DNA of 64,000 nt from the NCBI RefSeq assembly GCF_022695595.1, contig NZ_CP074380.1, positions 6,972,501 through 7,036,500 of the forward strand. The letters are read 5' to 3'. This stretch comes from Streptomyces sp. MST-110588. GTDB lineage: Bacteria > Actinomycetota > Actinomycetes > Streptomycetales > Streptomycetaceae. A model generated the notes under the pieces. That model saw only the letters and a program-made list of their open reading frames with translations, did not search any database and was not told the origin of the DNA. Numbering within the stretch: position 1 is the first letter of the stretch; each line of letters begins with the position of its first letter. A program made the translations under genes and the position numbers. This document shows positions 8,628-18,200 of this stretch, piece by piece.

Positions 8628-9938
8628 ATGGCGTATCGGGACTGGGGGGACCCGCGGCGCACTCTCGCTGTGGTGGAGAACCTGATGCGGGCCCCCCTGA
8701 AAGAGATTCTGTCCACGCTGTCGGGGGAAGTGTCCGACCTCGTGCAGCACAAGGCCCTGATCATGCTCACCGGCGACTGCCCCAAGTCGGCCACCTGGAG
8801 TCACGGTGAGGCCCCGCTGACCGAGAACATCACCACCGCCGAGATGGCGGCCCTGGCCACCCATGTCGACGTCGGCACGCCCTGGTTCGGCCGGGCGCGC
8901 CTCGCCGGTGCGCCGCGCCCGGTCCTGGCGATGGCGTCCGCGCCCCCCGGCTCCGCGGGCGCGCTGCTGGCCCTGGTCCCGCAGGACGGCACCGAGCCCG
9001 CGCCGGAAGTCCTCGCGCTGATCCAGCAGTTGTGGGACCTGGCCACCGTACGGGTGATCGCCCTGCTGCCGCAGGCGGTGCCGGTCGACCTGGCGACACC
9101 CTGGATGGCCAACAGCGAACGGGCCCGGGTCGTCGCCGACCTGACCGACGAGCACGCCGCCACCCTCACCACCCTCCTCGGCGTGCTGCGCACCCGTACG
9201 CTGGATGACACCGCCGCCCGCCGGACCGCCACCGACTACGCGGTCTCCGCGCTGATCGAGCTGCGGGCGGCCGGCGAGGACGGGCAACTGCCGCGCGAGG
9301 AGACGGTCCAGGACGCCTTCCGCAGGCTGTGCGACATGCTCGGGCTGCTCTCCCGGTACAGCAACGTGGCGCTGGAGTTCTCCACGCCCAACTCCCCGCA
9401 GCGGCTGATCCCCTCGGAGATCGCGCAGGTGGCGCGCACCACCGCCCGCGGCACCGTCCTGACCATGCTGGAGCAGGGCGGAGTCGGCCGGATCCGGGTG
9501 GGCTGGCAGACCGAGGACGCCGAACTGCGCACGACCGTCCGCGACGACGGACCGGGGACGCTGGCCCCGGAGGCGCTGGCCATGCACCGGCTCGCCGACC
9601 GGGTCGGCGCGCTCAACGGCGCGCTGGAGGTCGACGCGGTGCCCGACTGGGGCACGATCGTCACCGTACGGCTACCGCTGACGGCACCCGGCCGCCCGCG
9701 CGTCGACGACCCGCTGGGCAGCCTGAACCGGCGGGAACTGGACGTCCTGGAGCACCTGGTGCACGGCCACCGCAACCGGGCCATCGCCCAGCAGCTCCAG
9801 ATCAGCGAGCACACCGTCAAGTTCCATGTCGCCAAGATCCTCAAAAAGCTCGACGTCGCCTCCCGCGGCGAGGCCGCCGCCCTGGCCCGCGCCGCCGGCT
9901 TCCCCGCCGCCCCCGCCCTCAACGGCCAGTTGTACTGA
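8628..9938 (+). CDS. HATPase-LuxR hybrid transcriptional regulator
   Basis: This is a 436-residue protein of unusual build. Residues ~1-170 form an unassigned sensor-like domain, possibly GAF-like. A helical section at ~175-235 resembles a DHp region without an evident catalytic histidine motif. Residues ~245-350 look like a GHKL/HATPase domain (VRDDGPGTLAPEAL, then RVGALNGALEVDAVPDWGT). Residues ~368-430 are a clear LuxR-type helix-turn-helix (LNRRELDVLEHLVHGHRNRAIA, ISEHTVKFHVAKILKKLDV). No receiver domain is present. No Shine-Dalgarno precedes ATG 8628, which may be leaderless; ATG 8685 has GGAG upstream and is an alternative. Being divergent to the KS-alpha operon, it is the probable cluster regulator. 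Confidence 0.85.
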   Translation: MAYRDWGDPRRTLAVVENLMRAPLKEILSTLSGEVSDLVQHKALIMLTGDCPKSATWSHGEAPLTENITTAEMAALATHVDVGTPWFGRARLAGAPRPVLAMASAPPGSAGALLALVPQDGTEPAPEVLALIQQLWDLATVRVIALLPQAVPVDLATPWMANSERARVVADLTDEHAATLTTLLGVLRTRTLDDTAARRTATDYAVSALIELRAAGEDGQLPREETVQDAFRRLCDMLGLLSRYSNVALEFSTPNSPQRLIPSEIAQVARTTARGTVLTMLEQGGVGRIRVGWQTEDAELRTTVRDDGPGTLAPEALAMHRLADRVGALNGALEVDAVPDWGTIVTVRLPLTAPGRPRVDDPLGSLNRRELDVLEHLVHGHRNRAIAQQLQISEHTVKFHVAKILKKLDVASRGEAAALARAAGFPAAPALNGQLY

Positions 9939-10194
9939 CCTACGGTCCGCGTGCTCCGTCACGCCGGGAGGTTCCGGCGCGGGGCGTCCGGTTGCCTCCG
10001 GCAGTGGGACCAGGTCGCAGGGCGGAGGAGGGTCTGCGTGCGGCGCGTTCGTTGTCCGGCTCGGGTTTTCCGTCGGTGACGGCCGCTTGCCGGTGGTCGC
10101 GATAGCGGTGACCATGGTCATGCCATTCGTGTGGTATCCGTGCCCGCCCCGTGCCCGTGTTCGTCCGCCGCCCCCGCCGCGAAAGGGACCCGTC

Positions 10195-11664
10195 ATGGCG
10201 CAGCGCCCCTCCGGTTCCTCCCGTAGATCCGTCCTCTCGGTGGCCGCGACGGCGACCGCTGCCGTCACGGCGGTCGCGGCGACGACGGCGGCCGGGGTGC
10301 CGTCCGGTGGACGGCGGGCCGGGGCTGGGAGCGGGGGAGCGGAACCGTCGCGGCGGGAGGGGAGCGGAGGTGCGCCCGTCACCGCACAGCGTCCGGACCC
10401 GGAGCTGTGTGCCCTGCTCGCGGAGATCGACCGCCGGCGCATCGAGACCACCGTGCGCCGGCTCGTCTCCTTCGGGACCCGGCACACGCTCTCCGCGCAG
10501 CACGATCCCGTACGGGGCATCGGGGCGGCCCGGGACTGGATATACGCGCAGATGACCCGGTACGCCGCCGCGTCCGGCGGGCGGATGACCGTCGAGCTCC
10601 AGTCCTACGTGCAGGAACCGGCCCCGAGGGTGCCGGTCGCCACCCGCATCACCAACGTCGTCGCCACACTGCGCGGCTCCCTGGCCCCCGACCGGCTGCA
10701 CATCGTCTCCGGGCACTACGACTCGCGGGCGGGTGATGTCATGGACGCCACCAGTGACGCCCCCGGCGCCGACGACGACGCCTCGGGGGTCGCGGTGGTC
10801 CTGGAGCTGGCGCGGGTGATGGCCACCCGGCGGCCGGCCGCCACCCTCGTCCTCGCCGCCGTCGCGGGCGAGGAGCAGGGGCTGTACGGGGCGGCGCACC
10901 TGGCCGAGCGGTGCAAGGCCGCGGGCGCGGACGTCCAGGGCATGTTCACCAACGACATCGTCGGCAGTTCCACGGCCGAGGACGGCACCCGGGACCCGTA
11001 CACCGTCCGTCTCTTCGCCGAGGGTGTGCCCACCGCCGAGACCCCCGAACAGGCCGCCGTGCGGCGCGCGGTCGGCGGCGAGAACGACGGGCCGTCCCGC
11101 CAGCTCGCGCGCTTCGTACGCGATGTCGCCGACAACGACGCCACCGGCATGCGCGTACGTGTCGTCCAGCGGCGCGACCGCTATCTGCGCGGCGGCGACC
11201 ACATCCCCTTCCTGGAGCGCGGCTGGCCGGCGGTCCGCTTCACCGAGCCGGCCGAGGACTTCGCGCACCAGCACCAGGACGTACGGGTGGCCGGCGGCAA
11301 GAGCTACGGCGACCTGCCCGAGTTCTGCGACTTCGGCTACATCGCGCGGGTGGCCCGGGTGAACGCGGCGGCGCTGTGGTCCCAGGCGCAGGCTCCCCGT
11401 GCGCCCCGGAACGTCAAGATCCTCACCACCGCACCGGGGAACTCCACCGAGCTGACGTGGGAGCGGGTCACGGAGCCGGACGCGGCAGGGTATGAGGTGG
11501 TGTGGCGGGGGACGACCGAGCCGGAGTGGACGCATGTCGTCGAGGTCGGCGAGGTGACCCGGTACACCGTCGGGCTGTCCAAGGACAACGTCCTGTTCGG
11601 CGTCCGCGCGGTGGGCCGCCGCGGCCACCGCGGCCCGGTCGCCTTCCCGGCACCGCAGCGCTGA
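10195..11664 (+). CDS. secreted M28-family aminopeptidase with C-terminal FN3-like domain
   Basis: This is a 489-residue protein. The N-terminus (MAQRPSGSSRRSVLSVAATA) has a twin-arginine-like pair followed by a hydrophobic Ala-rich stretch, so export is likely, perhaps by Tat. The peptidase domain (about 85-390) shows the zinc-binding pattern of family M28: GHYDSR, GADDDASG, AGEEQGLYGAAHL with the general-base Glu pair, TNDIVG, and a late His in HQHQD. The last ~90 residues (APRNVKILTTAPGNSTELTW onward) look like a fibronectin type III domain. I chose the start at 10195 because of the purine-rich GAAAGGGA before it and the signal sequence; upstream in-frame starts lack both. It probably degrades extracellular peptides and has no obvious link to the PKS genes. 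Confidence 0.87.
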   Translation: MAQRPSGSSRRSVLSVAATATAAVTAVAATTAAGVPSGGRRAGAGSGGAEPSRREGSGGAPVTAQRPDPELCALLAEIDRRRIETTVRRLVSFGTRHTLSAQHDPVRGIGAARDWIYAQMTRYAAASGGRMTVELQSYVQEPAPRVPVATRITNVVATLRGSLAPDRLHIVSGHYDSRAGDVMDATSDAPGADDDASGVAVVLELARVMATRRPAATLVLAAVAGEEQGLYGAAHLAERCKAAGADVQGMFTNDIVGSSTAEDGTRDPYTVRLFAEGVPTAETPEQAAVRRAVGGENDGPSRQLARFVRDVADNDATGMRVRVVQRRDRYLRGGDHIPFLERGWPAVRFTEPAEDFAHQHQDVRVAGGKSYGDLPEFCDFGYIARVARVNAAALWSQAQAPRAPRNVKILTTAPGNSTELTWERVTEPDAAGYEVVWRGTTEPEWTHVVEVGEVTRYTVGLSKDNVLFGVRAVGRRGHRGPVAFPAPQR

Positions 11665-11699
11665 GCCGTGGCGGCGCGGGGAAGACGACCGGGGGTGCG

Positions 11700-11803
11700 G
11701 TGTTCGGGCCGGGCTCGGTGTTCGGACCGGGCGCGGTGTTCGGGCAGGCTCGGTGTTCGGGCAGGCTCGGTGTTTGGGCCGGGCCCGATGTTTGGGCCGG
11801 TCG
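11700..11803. repeat. 17-18 bp tandem repeat, about six copies
   Basis: The gap between the peptidase and the ABM gene (11665-11997) holds no gene I can support. It contains about six head-to-tail copies of a unit like GTGTTCGGGCCGGGCTCG. Copies begin at 11700, 11718, 11736, 11753, 11770 and 11788; two are 17 bp and identical to each other, the others 18 bp with few changes. The array is noncoding on both strands as far as I can tell. Confidence 0.85.
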
Positions 11804-11997
11804 GCGCAGTGCCGGGTACGCCGGGGCGGCGGTTTTCCGGCAGGGCCGGAATCGACCGGCGCTCCGTTTCGCCGGCCGCGGCGCCACCGCGCACGATGGC
11901 AGCGGACCGGCCGGGGCGCCGTACGGCCGCGATGCCGTACGGGCGCGGGCCGGCCCGTACCGACACCCGTACCCGACGTACCGACCAGGAGAATCGC

Positions 11998-12327
11998 GTG
12001 ATCTTCATCGTCGTCAAGTTCCCCGTCCGTCCCGAGCGCAGCGGGGAGTGGCTCTCGCTCGTGGAGGACTTCACCACCGCGACGCGGCAGGAGCCGGGGA
12101 ACGTCTTCTTCGAGTGGTCCAGGAGCGTCGAGGACCCTCACACCTTCGTGCTGATCGAGGCGTTCGCGTCCGGTGAGGCGGGAGAGGCCCATGTGAATTC
12201 CGAGCACTTCCAGACCGCCATGGCGTGGATGCCGGACGTGATCGCCGACACGCCCAAGATCATCAACACCGAGGTCCCGGACACCGACTGGGGCCCCATG
12301 GCGGAGCTGTCCCCGCGCGGCGTGTGA
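11998..12327 (+). CDS. antibiotic biosynthesis monooxygenase (ABM) domain protein
   Basis: This 109-residue single-domain protein has the ferredoxin-like ABM fold: MIFIVVKFPVRPERSGEWLS (strand 1 and helix), GNVFFEWSRSVEDPHTFVLI (strands 2-3), and a terminal helix with NSEHFQTAMAWMPDVI. The GTG start at 11998 has an AGGAG six bases upstream. Members include cofactor-free quinone-forming monooxygenases of aromatic polyketide pathways, but also general quinol monooxygenases (YgiN type). Its nearness to a type II PKS operon makes a role in anthrone-type oxidation possible; being on the opposite strand ~3.8 kb away leaves this open. Confidence 0.85.
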   Translation: MIFIVVKFPVRPERSGEWLSLVEDFTTATRQEPGNVFFEWSRSVEDPHTFVLIEAFASGEAGEAHVNSEHFQTAMAWMPDVIADTPKIINTEVPDTDWGPMAELSPRGV

Positions 12328-12549
12328 CCTACCCGGGCGGCCCGGAGCCGGGCCGCCCGCCCGCCCGTCCGTCCGTCCACGGGCCGTGCCGGGTCTGCCC
12401 CGTGCCGGGACCGTTCCCGTGCGGTACCGGGAAGCCGGCAGGGACAGCCGCGAACCGGGGAACCCGGGAATCCGGAGAACCGGGAGCCGTGGAGCACAGC
12501 CGAGCACAGTCCGGGAAGAGCCGAGCACAGCCGAGGCAAAAGGACGTGA

Positions 12550-13254
12550 GTGAGCATGAGCTCGTGGACCGCATGGACAGCGCTGGCCGTCTACCTGGCC
12601 GGCGGGGCGACCGGCTTCGGCCTGCGGAGCTGGCTGCACTACCGCACCAGCGGCGGCGACAGCGGCCACCGCTTCGCCCGTACGGCCAACGGCATGCCGA
12701 CCGGAACGGCGGCCGGCACCTCGGCGTGGTGGGCGCTGACACCGGCGGCCGTGGGGATCGTGCTCGGCGGGGTGTCGCCGGTGCTGGCCGGCACCGGCCT
12801 GCTGCCCCCGCTCGCGGCACTGGACGGGCCGCTGATCGCCGAGACCGGGCTGGTGGCGGCGCTGGCGGGGTTCGGCGGGGTGTTCGTCGCGCAGCAGGCG
12901 ATGGGCGGCTCCTGGCGGCTGGGGGTCGACCCCGGTGAGCGTACGGAACTGGTCACCGGCGGGATCTTCGGCCTGGTCCGCAACCCCATCTACACCGCGC
13001 TGCTCCTCGCGATGGCGGGGATCACCGCGATGGTGCCGAACTGGACCCAACTGCTCGCGCTGAGCTGTCTGTTCGTCGGCGTCGAAGTCCAGGTGCGCGC
13101 CATCGAGGAGCCGTATCTCGCCCGCGCCCACGGGGCGGCGTACGCCCGCTACACCGCCGGCGTCGGCCGCTTTCTGCCCGGCGTCGGGCGTCGGCCCGTC
13201 GGCGCGCCCGTCTGCGAGCCGTCCCCCGCGCCGGACGACGCGGGCCGCGGCTGA
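12550..13254 (+). CDS. membrane protein of the isoprenylcysteine methyltransferase (ICMT/PEMT-like) family
   Basis: This 234-residue membrane protein has about four to five hydrophobic segments (ALAVYLAGGATGFGL, WWALTPAAVGIVLGGV, GLVAALAGFGGVFVAQQA, YTALLLAMAGITAMV). It also carries the family signature LVTGGIFGLVRNPIYTALLL followed by RAIEEPYLARAHGAAYARY, which forms the SAM and substrate site in ICMT-like enzymes. GTG at 12550 has AAAAGGA six bases upstream; ATG 12556 is a close alternative. The C-terminal ~25 residues are a disordered Pro-rich tail. Bacterial members methylate small molecules or lipids. Upstream (12490-12535) the DNA has short repeats of GCCGAGCACAG. I cannot assign a substrate. 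Confidence 0.8.
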   Translation: MSMSSWTAWTALAVYLAGGATGFGLRSWLHYRTSGGDSGHRFARTANGMPTGTAAGTSAWWALTPAAVGIVLGGVSPVLAGTGLLPPLAALDGPLIAETGLVAALAGFGGVFVAQQAMGGSWRLGVDPGERTELVTGGIFGLVRNPIYTALLLAMAGITAMVPNWTQLLALSCLFVGVEVQVRAIEEPYLARAHGAAYARYTAGVGRFLPGVGRRPVGAPVCEPSPAPDDAGRG

Positions 13255-13656
13255 CGCGGCGGGCCGTACGGCGCGGCGGCCGGACGGCGCGGGCGGACGG
13301 CAGGTGCGGGCGGACAGCAGATGCGGGCGGAAACGATCCGGCATACGCGGACCGGCTCGGAGTGCCGAATGCCGGACGGGCCCTTGGCGGTGTACGGGGG
13401 CGCCTGACAGCATGCGTCCCGGGCGTTGTCAGGGCGCCTTACGGCGCCGCTGGGACGGCTCCTTCCCGGGACGGCCGCCGGACGCCCGATCCGGTCGCCT
13501 CCGGCCCGGTACGGCGACGTCCGGTCCCGTCCGGCGGCGTCCGGCCTCGTCCGGTCCATCGTCATGTTTTTTGGCCTCGTTTTTTGGCCTCGTTCCACTC
13601 GTTCACTTCGTTCGGCCTGGTGCGGCCCCGTGTGGCGCGGAAGGGTGTGGCAGTCG
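13255..13656. other. noncoding GC-rich spacer before the thioesterase gene
   Basis: I see no supportable gene in these 402 bases. The stretch is rich in short CGTCCGGC-type repeats. It contains a conspicuous tandem duplication of GTTTTTTGGCCTC at about 13564-13590, rare T-runs for this genome that may mark a terminator for the upstream gene. Confidence 0.5.
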
Positions 13657-14727
13657 TTGAGCACACAGAGCACGGCGCTGGAGGAGCTGATCGAGCTGCT
13701 CGCCCCCGAGCGGATCGCCGAGGACGTCTTCCGGGGACGCTGTCCCAGGGAACGGGTACGGCAGGTGTACGGCGGGCAGGTGGCGGGCCAGGCCCTCGCG
13801 GCGGCCGGGGCCACGGTGCCCGCCGGCCGTACGGTGCACTCGCTGCACGCCTATTTCGTACGGCCCGGTGACCCGGCCGAGCCGGTCCTCTACGACGTCA
13901 CCCGGCTGGGGGACGGGCACGCGGCCACCACCCGGTCGGTCTCGGCGGTCCAGCACGACCAGGTGATCTTCACGCTGTCGGCCTCCTTCCACCGGGCCGA
14001 GGCGGGACTGACCCACCAGGACCCGATGCCCCAGGTGCCGGACCCGGAGAGCCTGGCCACGTACGAGGAGCGGCTGGCCGAGGCGTTCGGCGGGCCGGTC
14101 GCGCCGCTGCGGCAGCCCTTCGACCTGCGGTTCGTCGGCCCGCTGAGCTTCGATGTGATGCGGGACCCGGCGCTGCGGGCGGACCGGAACCTGGTGTGGC
14201 TGCGGACCGACGGCACGCTGCCCGAAGCGGCCCCCGCCGATGCGGTCCTCCCCGACGCCGCCCTTCCGGACGATCCGCTGCTCGCCGGTCCGCCGCCCGT
14301 CGACCCGCGGTCCGTCGCTCCGCGGTCCAGCGGTCCGTCGTCCCGCACTCCGCCGTACGCCGGTCCGTCCTGCGGCGGCGGTGCGCGGCCCGCCGCCGCG
14401 GCACCTTTGCTGCACGAAATCCTGCTGACCTACATCTCCGACATCACCCTGCTCGACACGGTCGCGCTCTTCCACGGGCTGTCCTGGGGCCGCGGTCTGA
14501 CCAGCGGCGTCAGCCTGGACCACGCGATGTGGTTCCACCAGCCGTTCCGGGCCGACCAGTGGCTGCTGTACGCGCAGGAGACGCCGGTGGCGCACGGCGG
14601 GCGGGGACTCGTACGCGGCCAGGTCTTCACCCGCGACGGGCGGCTGGTCGCATCCGTGGCCCAGGAGGGGCTGATCCGCGTGCCCCGCTCCGGCCGGACG
14701 CGGCGCACGGGCCCGCCGGCCACATGA
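13657..14727 (+). CDS. acyl-CoA thioesterase II (TesB-like), with long central insert
   Basis: This 356-residue double-hotdog thioesterase has hotdog 1 with RVYGGQ-type sequence (RQVYGGQVAGQALAAA) and TVHSLHAYFVRPGD. Hotdog 2 carries TYISDITLLDTVALFHGL and SLDHAMWFHQPFRADQWLLY, with the catalytic Asp/Thr/Gln region of TesB. Between the two domains (about residues 190-250) lies a ~60-residue Pro/Asp/Ser-rich linker, longer than in typical ~285-residue TesB proteins. Start: TTG 13657 with GGAAGGG about 11 bases upstream, giving MSTQSTALEELIELL as in other members. It hydrolyses acyl-CoAs and might release the product chain of the neighbouring iterative PKS, but housekeeping fatty-acid duty is equally possible. 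Confidence 0.87.
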   Translation: MSTQSTALEELIELLAPERIAEDVFRGRCPRERVRQVYGGQVAGQALAAAGATVPAGRTVHSLHAYFVRPGDPAEPVLYDVTRLGDGHAATTRSVSAVQHDQVIFTLSASFHRAEAGLTHQDPMPQVPDPESLATYEERLAEAFGGPVAPLRQPFDLRFVGPLSFDVMRDPALRADRNLVWLRTDGTLPEAAPADAVLPDAALPDDPLLAGPPPVDPRSVAPRSSGPSSRTPPYAGPSCGGGARPAAAAPLLHEILLTYISDITLLDTVALFHGLSWGRGLTSGVSLDHAMWFHQPFRADQWLLYAQETPVAHGGRGLVRGQVFTRDGRLVASVAQEGLIRVPRSGRTRRTGPPAT

Positions 14728-15212
14728 CAGGCCGCATCCCGACGGCCTGAACGGACCGCCGGCCACCGGTACGGAGGCTTCCGGCGTGAACCGCCGCCAT
14801 TCTTGACGTGCTCAAGTCTGTCGGAAAACGACTGCCGGTCAGCCGCGTCCGTAATTCGAAGCCCACCACACTCATTCCGTCGCAGCAGTGATATCGCTTC
14901 ACGCTGGCCCCAGGGGTTTCTTCGCATTCGCCACCGGCGCCCCCGGCGACCCGGTAGTGCACCAATTGCCGCCGTCAGGACGGCTCTTGACAAGGAAACC
15001 GGCGCCGGTATGGTCGTGGTCTGACTCAGTTACATGTGGAACGGTTTTTCGGACTGCCGCAGCGTTGCCCGCAGCGAAGAGTTCCATGACTTCCGCGATA
15101 CGCGATGAGGAACCCCGGCGGCCCGGACCTGAGCAGCGACCATTCACCGACGCTGAGCGCAGCGTCGCGGCCCGAGCACGTCGACCTGAGCACGCCGAAG
15201 GAGACGACGGTA
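14728..15212. promoter_or_regulatory. upstream region of the iterative PKS operon
   Basis: No gene is supportable in these 485 bases. The left part is AT-richer than its surroundings (about 14798-14890). A well-formed housekeeping-type promoter lies at 14987-15014, leaving a leader of about 190 bases before the GTG at 15213. A second TTGACG at about 14805 lacks a good -10 partner. Confidence 0.55.
14987..15014 (+). promoter_or_regulatory. predicted HrdB-type promoter for PKS / radical SAM / KR operon
   Basis: A perfect TTGACA (14987-14992), a 16-bp spacer and TATGGT (15009-15014) form a close match to the vegetative sigma consensus of streptomycetes. Expected transcription start is near 15021. 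Downstream, the three genes at 15213, 19476 and 20977 run in one direction with gaps of 66 and 10 bases, so one transcript is likely. Confidence 0.65.
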
Positions 15213-18200
15213 GTGGAAGCCGAGCGTATCGCGGTTGTCGGAGTCGGTTGCGCACTGCCCGGCAACGTATCGAGCCTGGACGACCTCTTCGCCACGTTCC
15301 GGGACGGCCGAGACTGCATCAGCGAAATCCCGCCCGACCGGTGGGACGTCGACGGGTTCTACGACCCCGACCCGCTGCGACCAGGCAAGACCTATGTCCG
15401 GCACGGCGGTTTCATCGACGGCGTGGACCGGTTCGACGCGGCGTTCTTCGGGATCTCCGACGTCGAGGCCCAGCGGATGGACCCCCAGCAGCGGCTGCTG
15501 CTGCAGACCGTGTGGCACGCCCTGGAGCACGGCGGGCAGAACCCCGAAGAGCTCAAGGGCACCGACACCGGCATGTTCCTGGCGTCGATGAACACCAACA
15601 ACTACTCCCTGCTCAAAAGCACGCTGGAGGGTTTCGCCGGCATCAGCCCGTACGACGCGATGGCCGACGCGACCAGTATCAGCGCGGGCCGCATCGCGCA
15701 TTTCCTCGGATTCGAGGGTCCTTGTTTCGCACTCGACACGGCGTGTTCCGGGGCGCTGGTCGCCGTTCACCTGGCCCGGCAGAGCATTCTTTCCGGGGAG
15801 TGCGATTCCGCCGTCGTCGCCGGGGTCAATCTGATCCTGAGCCCGGGAATTCACATCGCGTTCTCCAAAATAGGGCTGCTGTCCCGGGCCGGGCAGTGCC
15901 GGGCCTTCGACGCCGGCGCGGACGGTTACGTACGCAGCGAGGGCTGTGTGGCGATACTGCTGCGGCGCGAGTCGCTGGCCCTGGAGCGCGGCGACCGCAT
16001 CCTGGCGAGCATCGTCGGCACCGCGATCAACCACGACGGCCGCACCCCGGCCCTGACCGCGCCCAACGGCCGGACCCAGGAGCAGGTGATGCGTGCCGCG
16101 CTCGGCCGCAACGACGTGGACCCCGCCCGCATCGGGTACGTGGAGGCGCACGGCACCGGGACACCGGTCGGCGACCCGATCGAGCTGAACGCCATCGCCA
16201 AGGTCTACGGCCGCACCCGGCCGCAGGACCGGCCCCTGTACGTGGGATCGGCGAAGAGCAACTTCGGCCACATCGAGGCCGGCGCGGGACTCCTCGGCCT
16301 GGTCAAGGCCGCCCTGTCCCTGGACCGCGAGGTCATCTTCCCCAGCGTCCACCTGGAGAGGCTCAACCCCCACATCGACCTGAGCGAGGCCGCGGTCGAC
16401 GTACCGACCACGGCCGTGCCCTGGCCCCGTGGCGACCTGCCCCGGCTGGCCGGGGTCAACTCCTTCGGCTACAGCGGCACCAACGCCCACGCCATCCTCG
16501 GCGAGGCGCCCGCCGCGGCGCCCGCGACGGACGAACGCCCGCGCCCGTACGAACTGCTGGTGCTGTCCGCGAAGACACCGGAGAGCCTGGAGGAGGCCGC
16601 CGAACGCTGGGGCACCTTCCTCTCCCGCGCCGAGCCGCGGACCTTCCCCCACGCCGCGTTCACCGCCGCCACCGGCCGCGCTGCGCTGCGCTACCGCCTG
16701 GCCGTCCCGGGCGCCACCGGCACCGAGGTCGCCAACAACCTGCGGCTGTGGCGCACCCGTCGCAGCCCCGCGTCGGTCACCGACGGCCGGGCGCGCAAGA
16801 ACGCCAAGGCCGCGTTCGTCTTCACCGGCCAGGGCTCCCAGTACGCCGGCATGTCGCACGGCCTCTATGAGAGCGAGCCGGTCTTCGCCGACGCGATCGA
16901 CCGGTGCGCGGTGCTGATGGCCGCGGAACTCGGACAGCCCCTGCACGAGGTCCTTTTCGGCGAGCGTTCCGCGCAGGCGCTGGACACCACGCGCTACGTC
17001 CAGCCCGCCCTGTTCGCCGTGGAGTACGCGCTGTGCGAACTCCTCGCCTCCTGGGGGATCCGGCCCTCCATCGTCATCGGGCACAGCGTCGGGGAACTCG
17101 TCGCCGCGTGCGTCGGCGGGCTGCTCCCGCTGGAGGACGCGGCCCGCTTCAGCGTGCTGCGCGGCCGGCTCATGGGCGAACTGCCGCGCGACGGACGGAT
17201 GCTGGCGGTCGCCGCCGACCAGGACACCGTACGGGAGTGGCTGACGGGCATGACCGACCGGGCCGCCGTCGCCGCCGTCAACGGCCCGCGCAGCCTGGTG
17301 GTCTCGGGCGCGGCCGAGGCGGTCGAGGAGATCGCCCGCCGCGCGCAGGAGTCCGGCACCCGTACGACGGAACTGAAGGTCTCGCACGCCTTCCACTCGC
17401 CGCTGATGGACCCGGTCCTGCCCGAACTCGAGAAGCGGGCCGCGACGTTCGGGCCGGGCCGTGCGGACATCCCCGTCGTCTCCAACGTCACCGGCGCGGT
17501 CATGACGGGCGAGGAGGGGCCGCAGTACTGGAGCACCCACGCCCGCAACCCGGTGCTCTTCCACGAGGGCATGCGTACGGTGCTGGAGGCCGGCTGCTCG
17601 GCCGTCGTGGAGGTCGGCCCGCACCCCGCGCTGTCACCGGTGATCGCGGGCGCGTTCGGCGTCACGGACGCCCGGCTCGTCCCCACCCTGCTGCGTGACC
17701 GGCAGGACGTGAAGAACCTGCTCGTCACCGCGGGCGCGCTGTTCACCACCGGCGCCCCCGTCGAACTGCCCCGGCTCTTCACGGACGCGCGCTACCGGCG
17801 GATCCCGGCCCCGCAGTACCCCTTCCGCGGCGACCGCTACTGGGTCGGCACAGGGGCGGAGAGCACGCGGGGCGCCGGCGGCACCGGTGTGGCCGAGCCC
17901 GAACGGATTCCCGTATGGGAGCCGGTGGAGACCGCCTGGCCCCCGGAAGAGACTCCGCAGGAGACCCTGGATCAGGACGCGGTCCGGTCCGTGGAGCCCA
18001 CCGCGGACCAGGACGCGGAACAGCTCGCGGACCAGGACGCGGAACAGCCCCCGGCGCCGGAACCGCAGCCGGCCGCGGAGGAGCACGAGTTGATCGGACG
18101 GGCCGTACGGACCGGCGAGGGCCGCTGCGGCTTCCGGACGGAACTGAGCGCCGTGGTGCCCTGGACGGACCACCGCATCCTGGGGACCACCGTCTTCCCC

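Noticed and set aside
9940..13413. A 1157-codon open frame on the minus strand
   Set aside because: It is antisense to the M28 peptidase, ABM and ICMT-like genes and has no recognisable domain.
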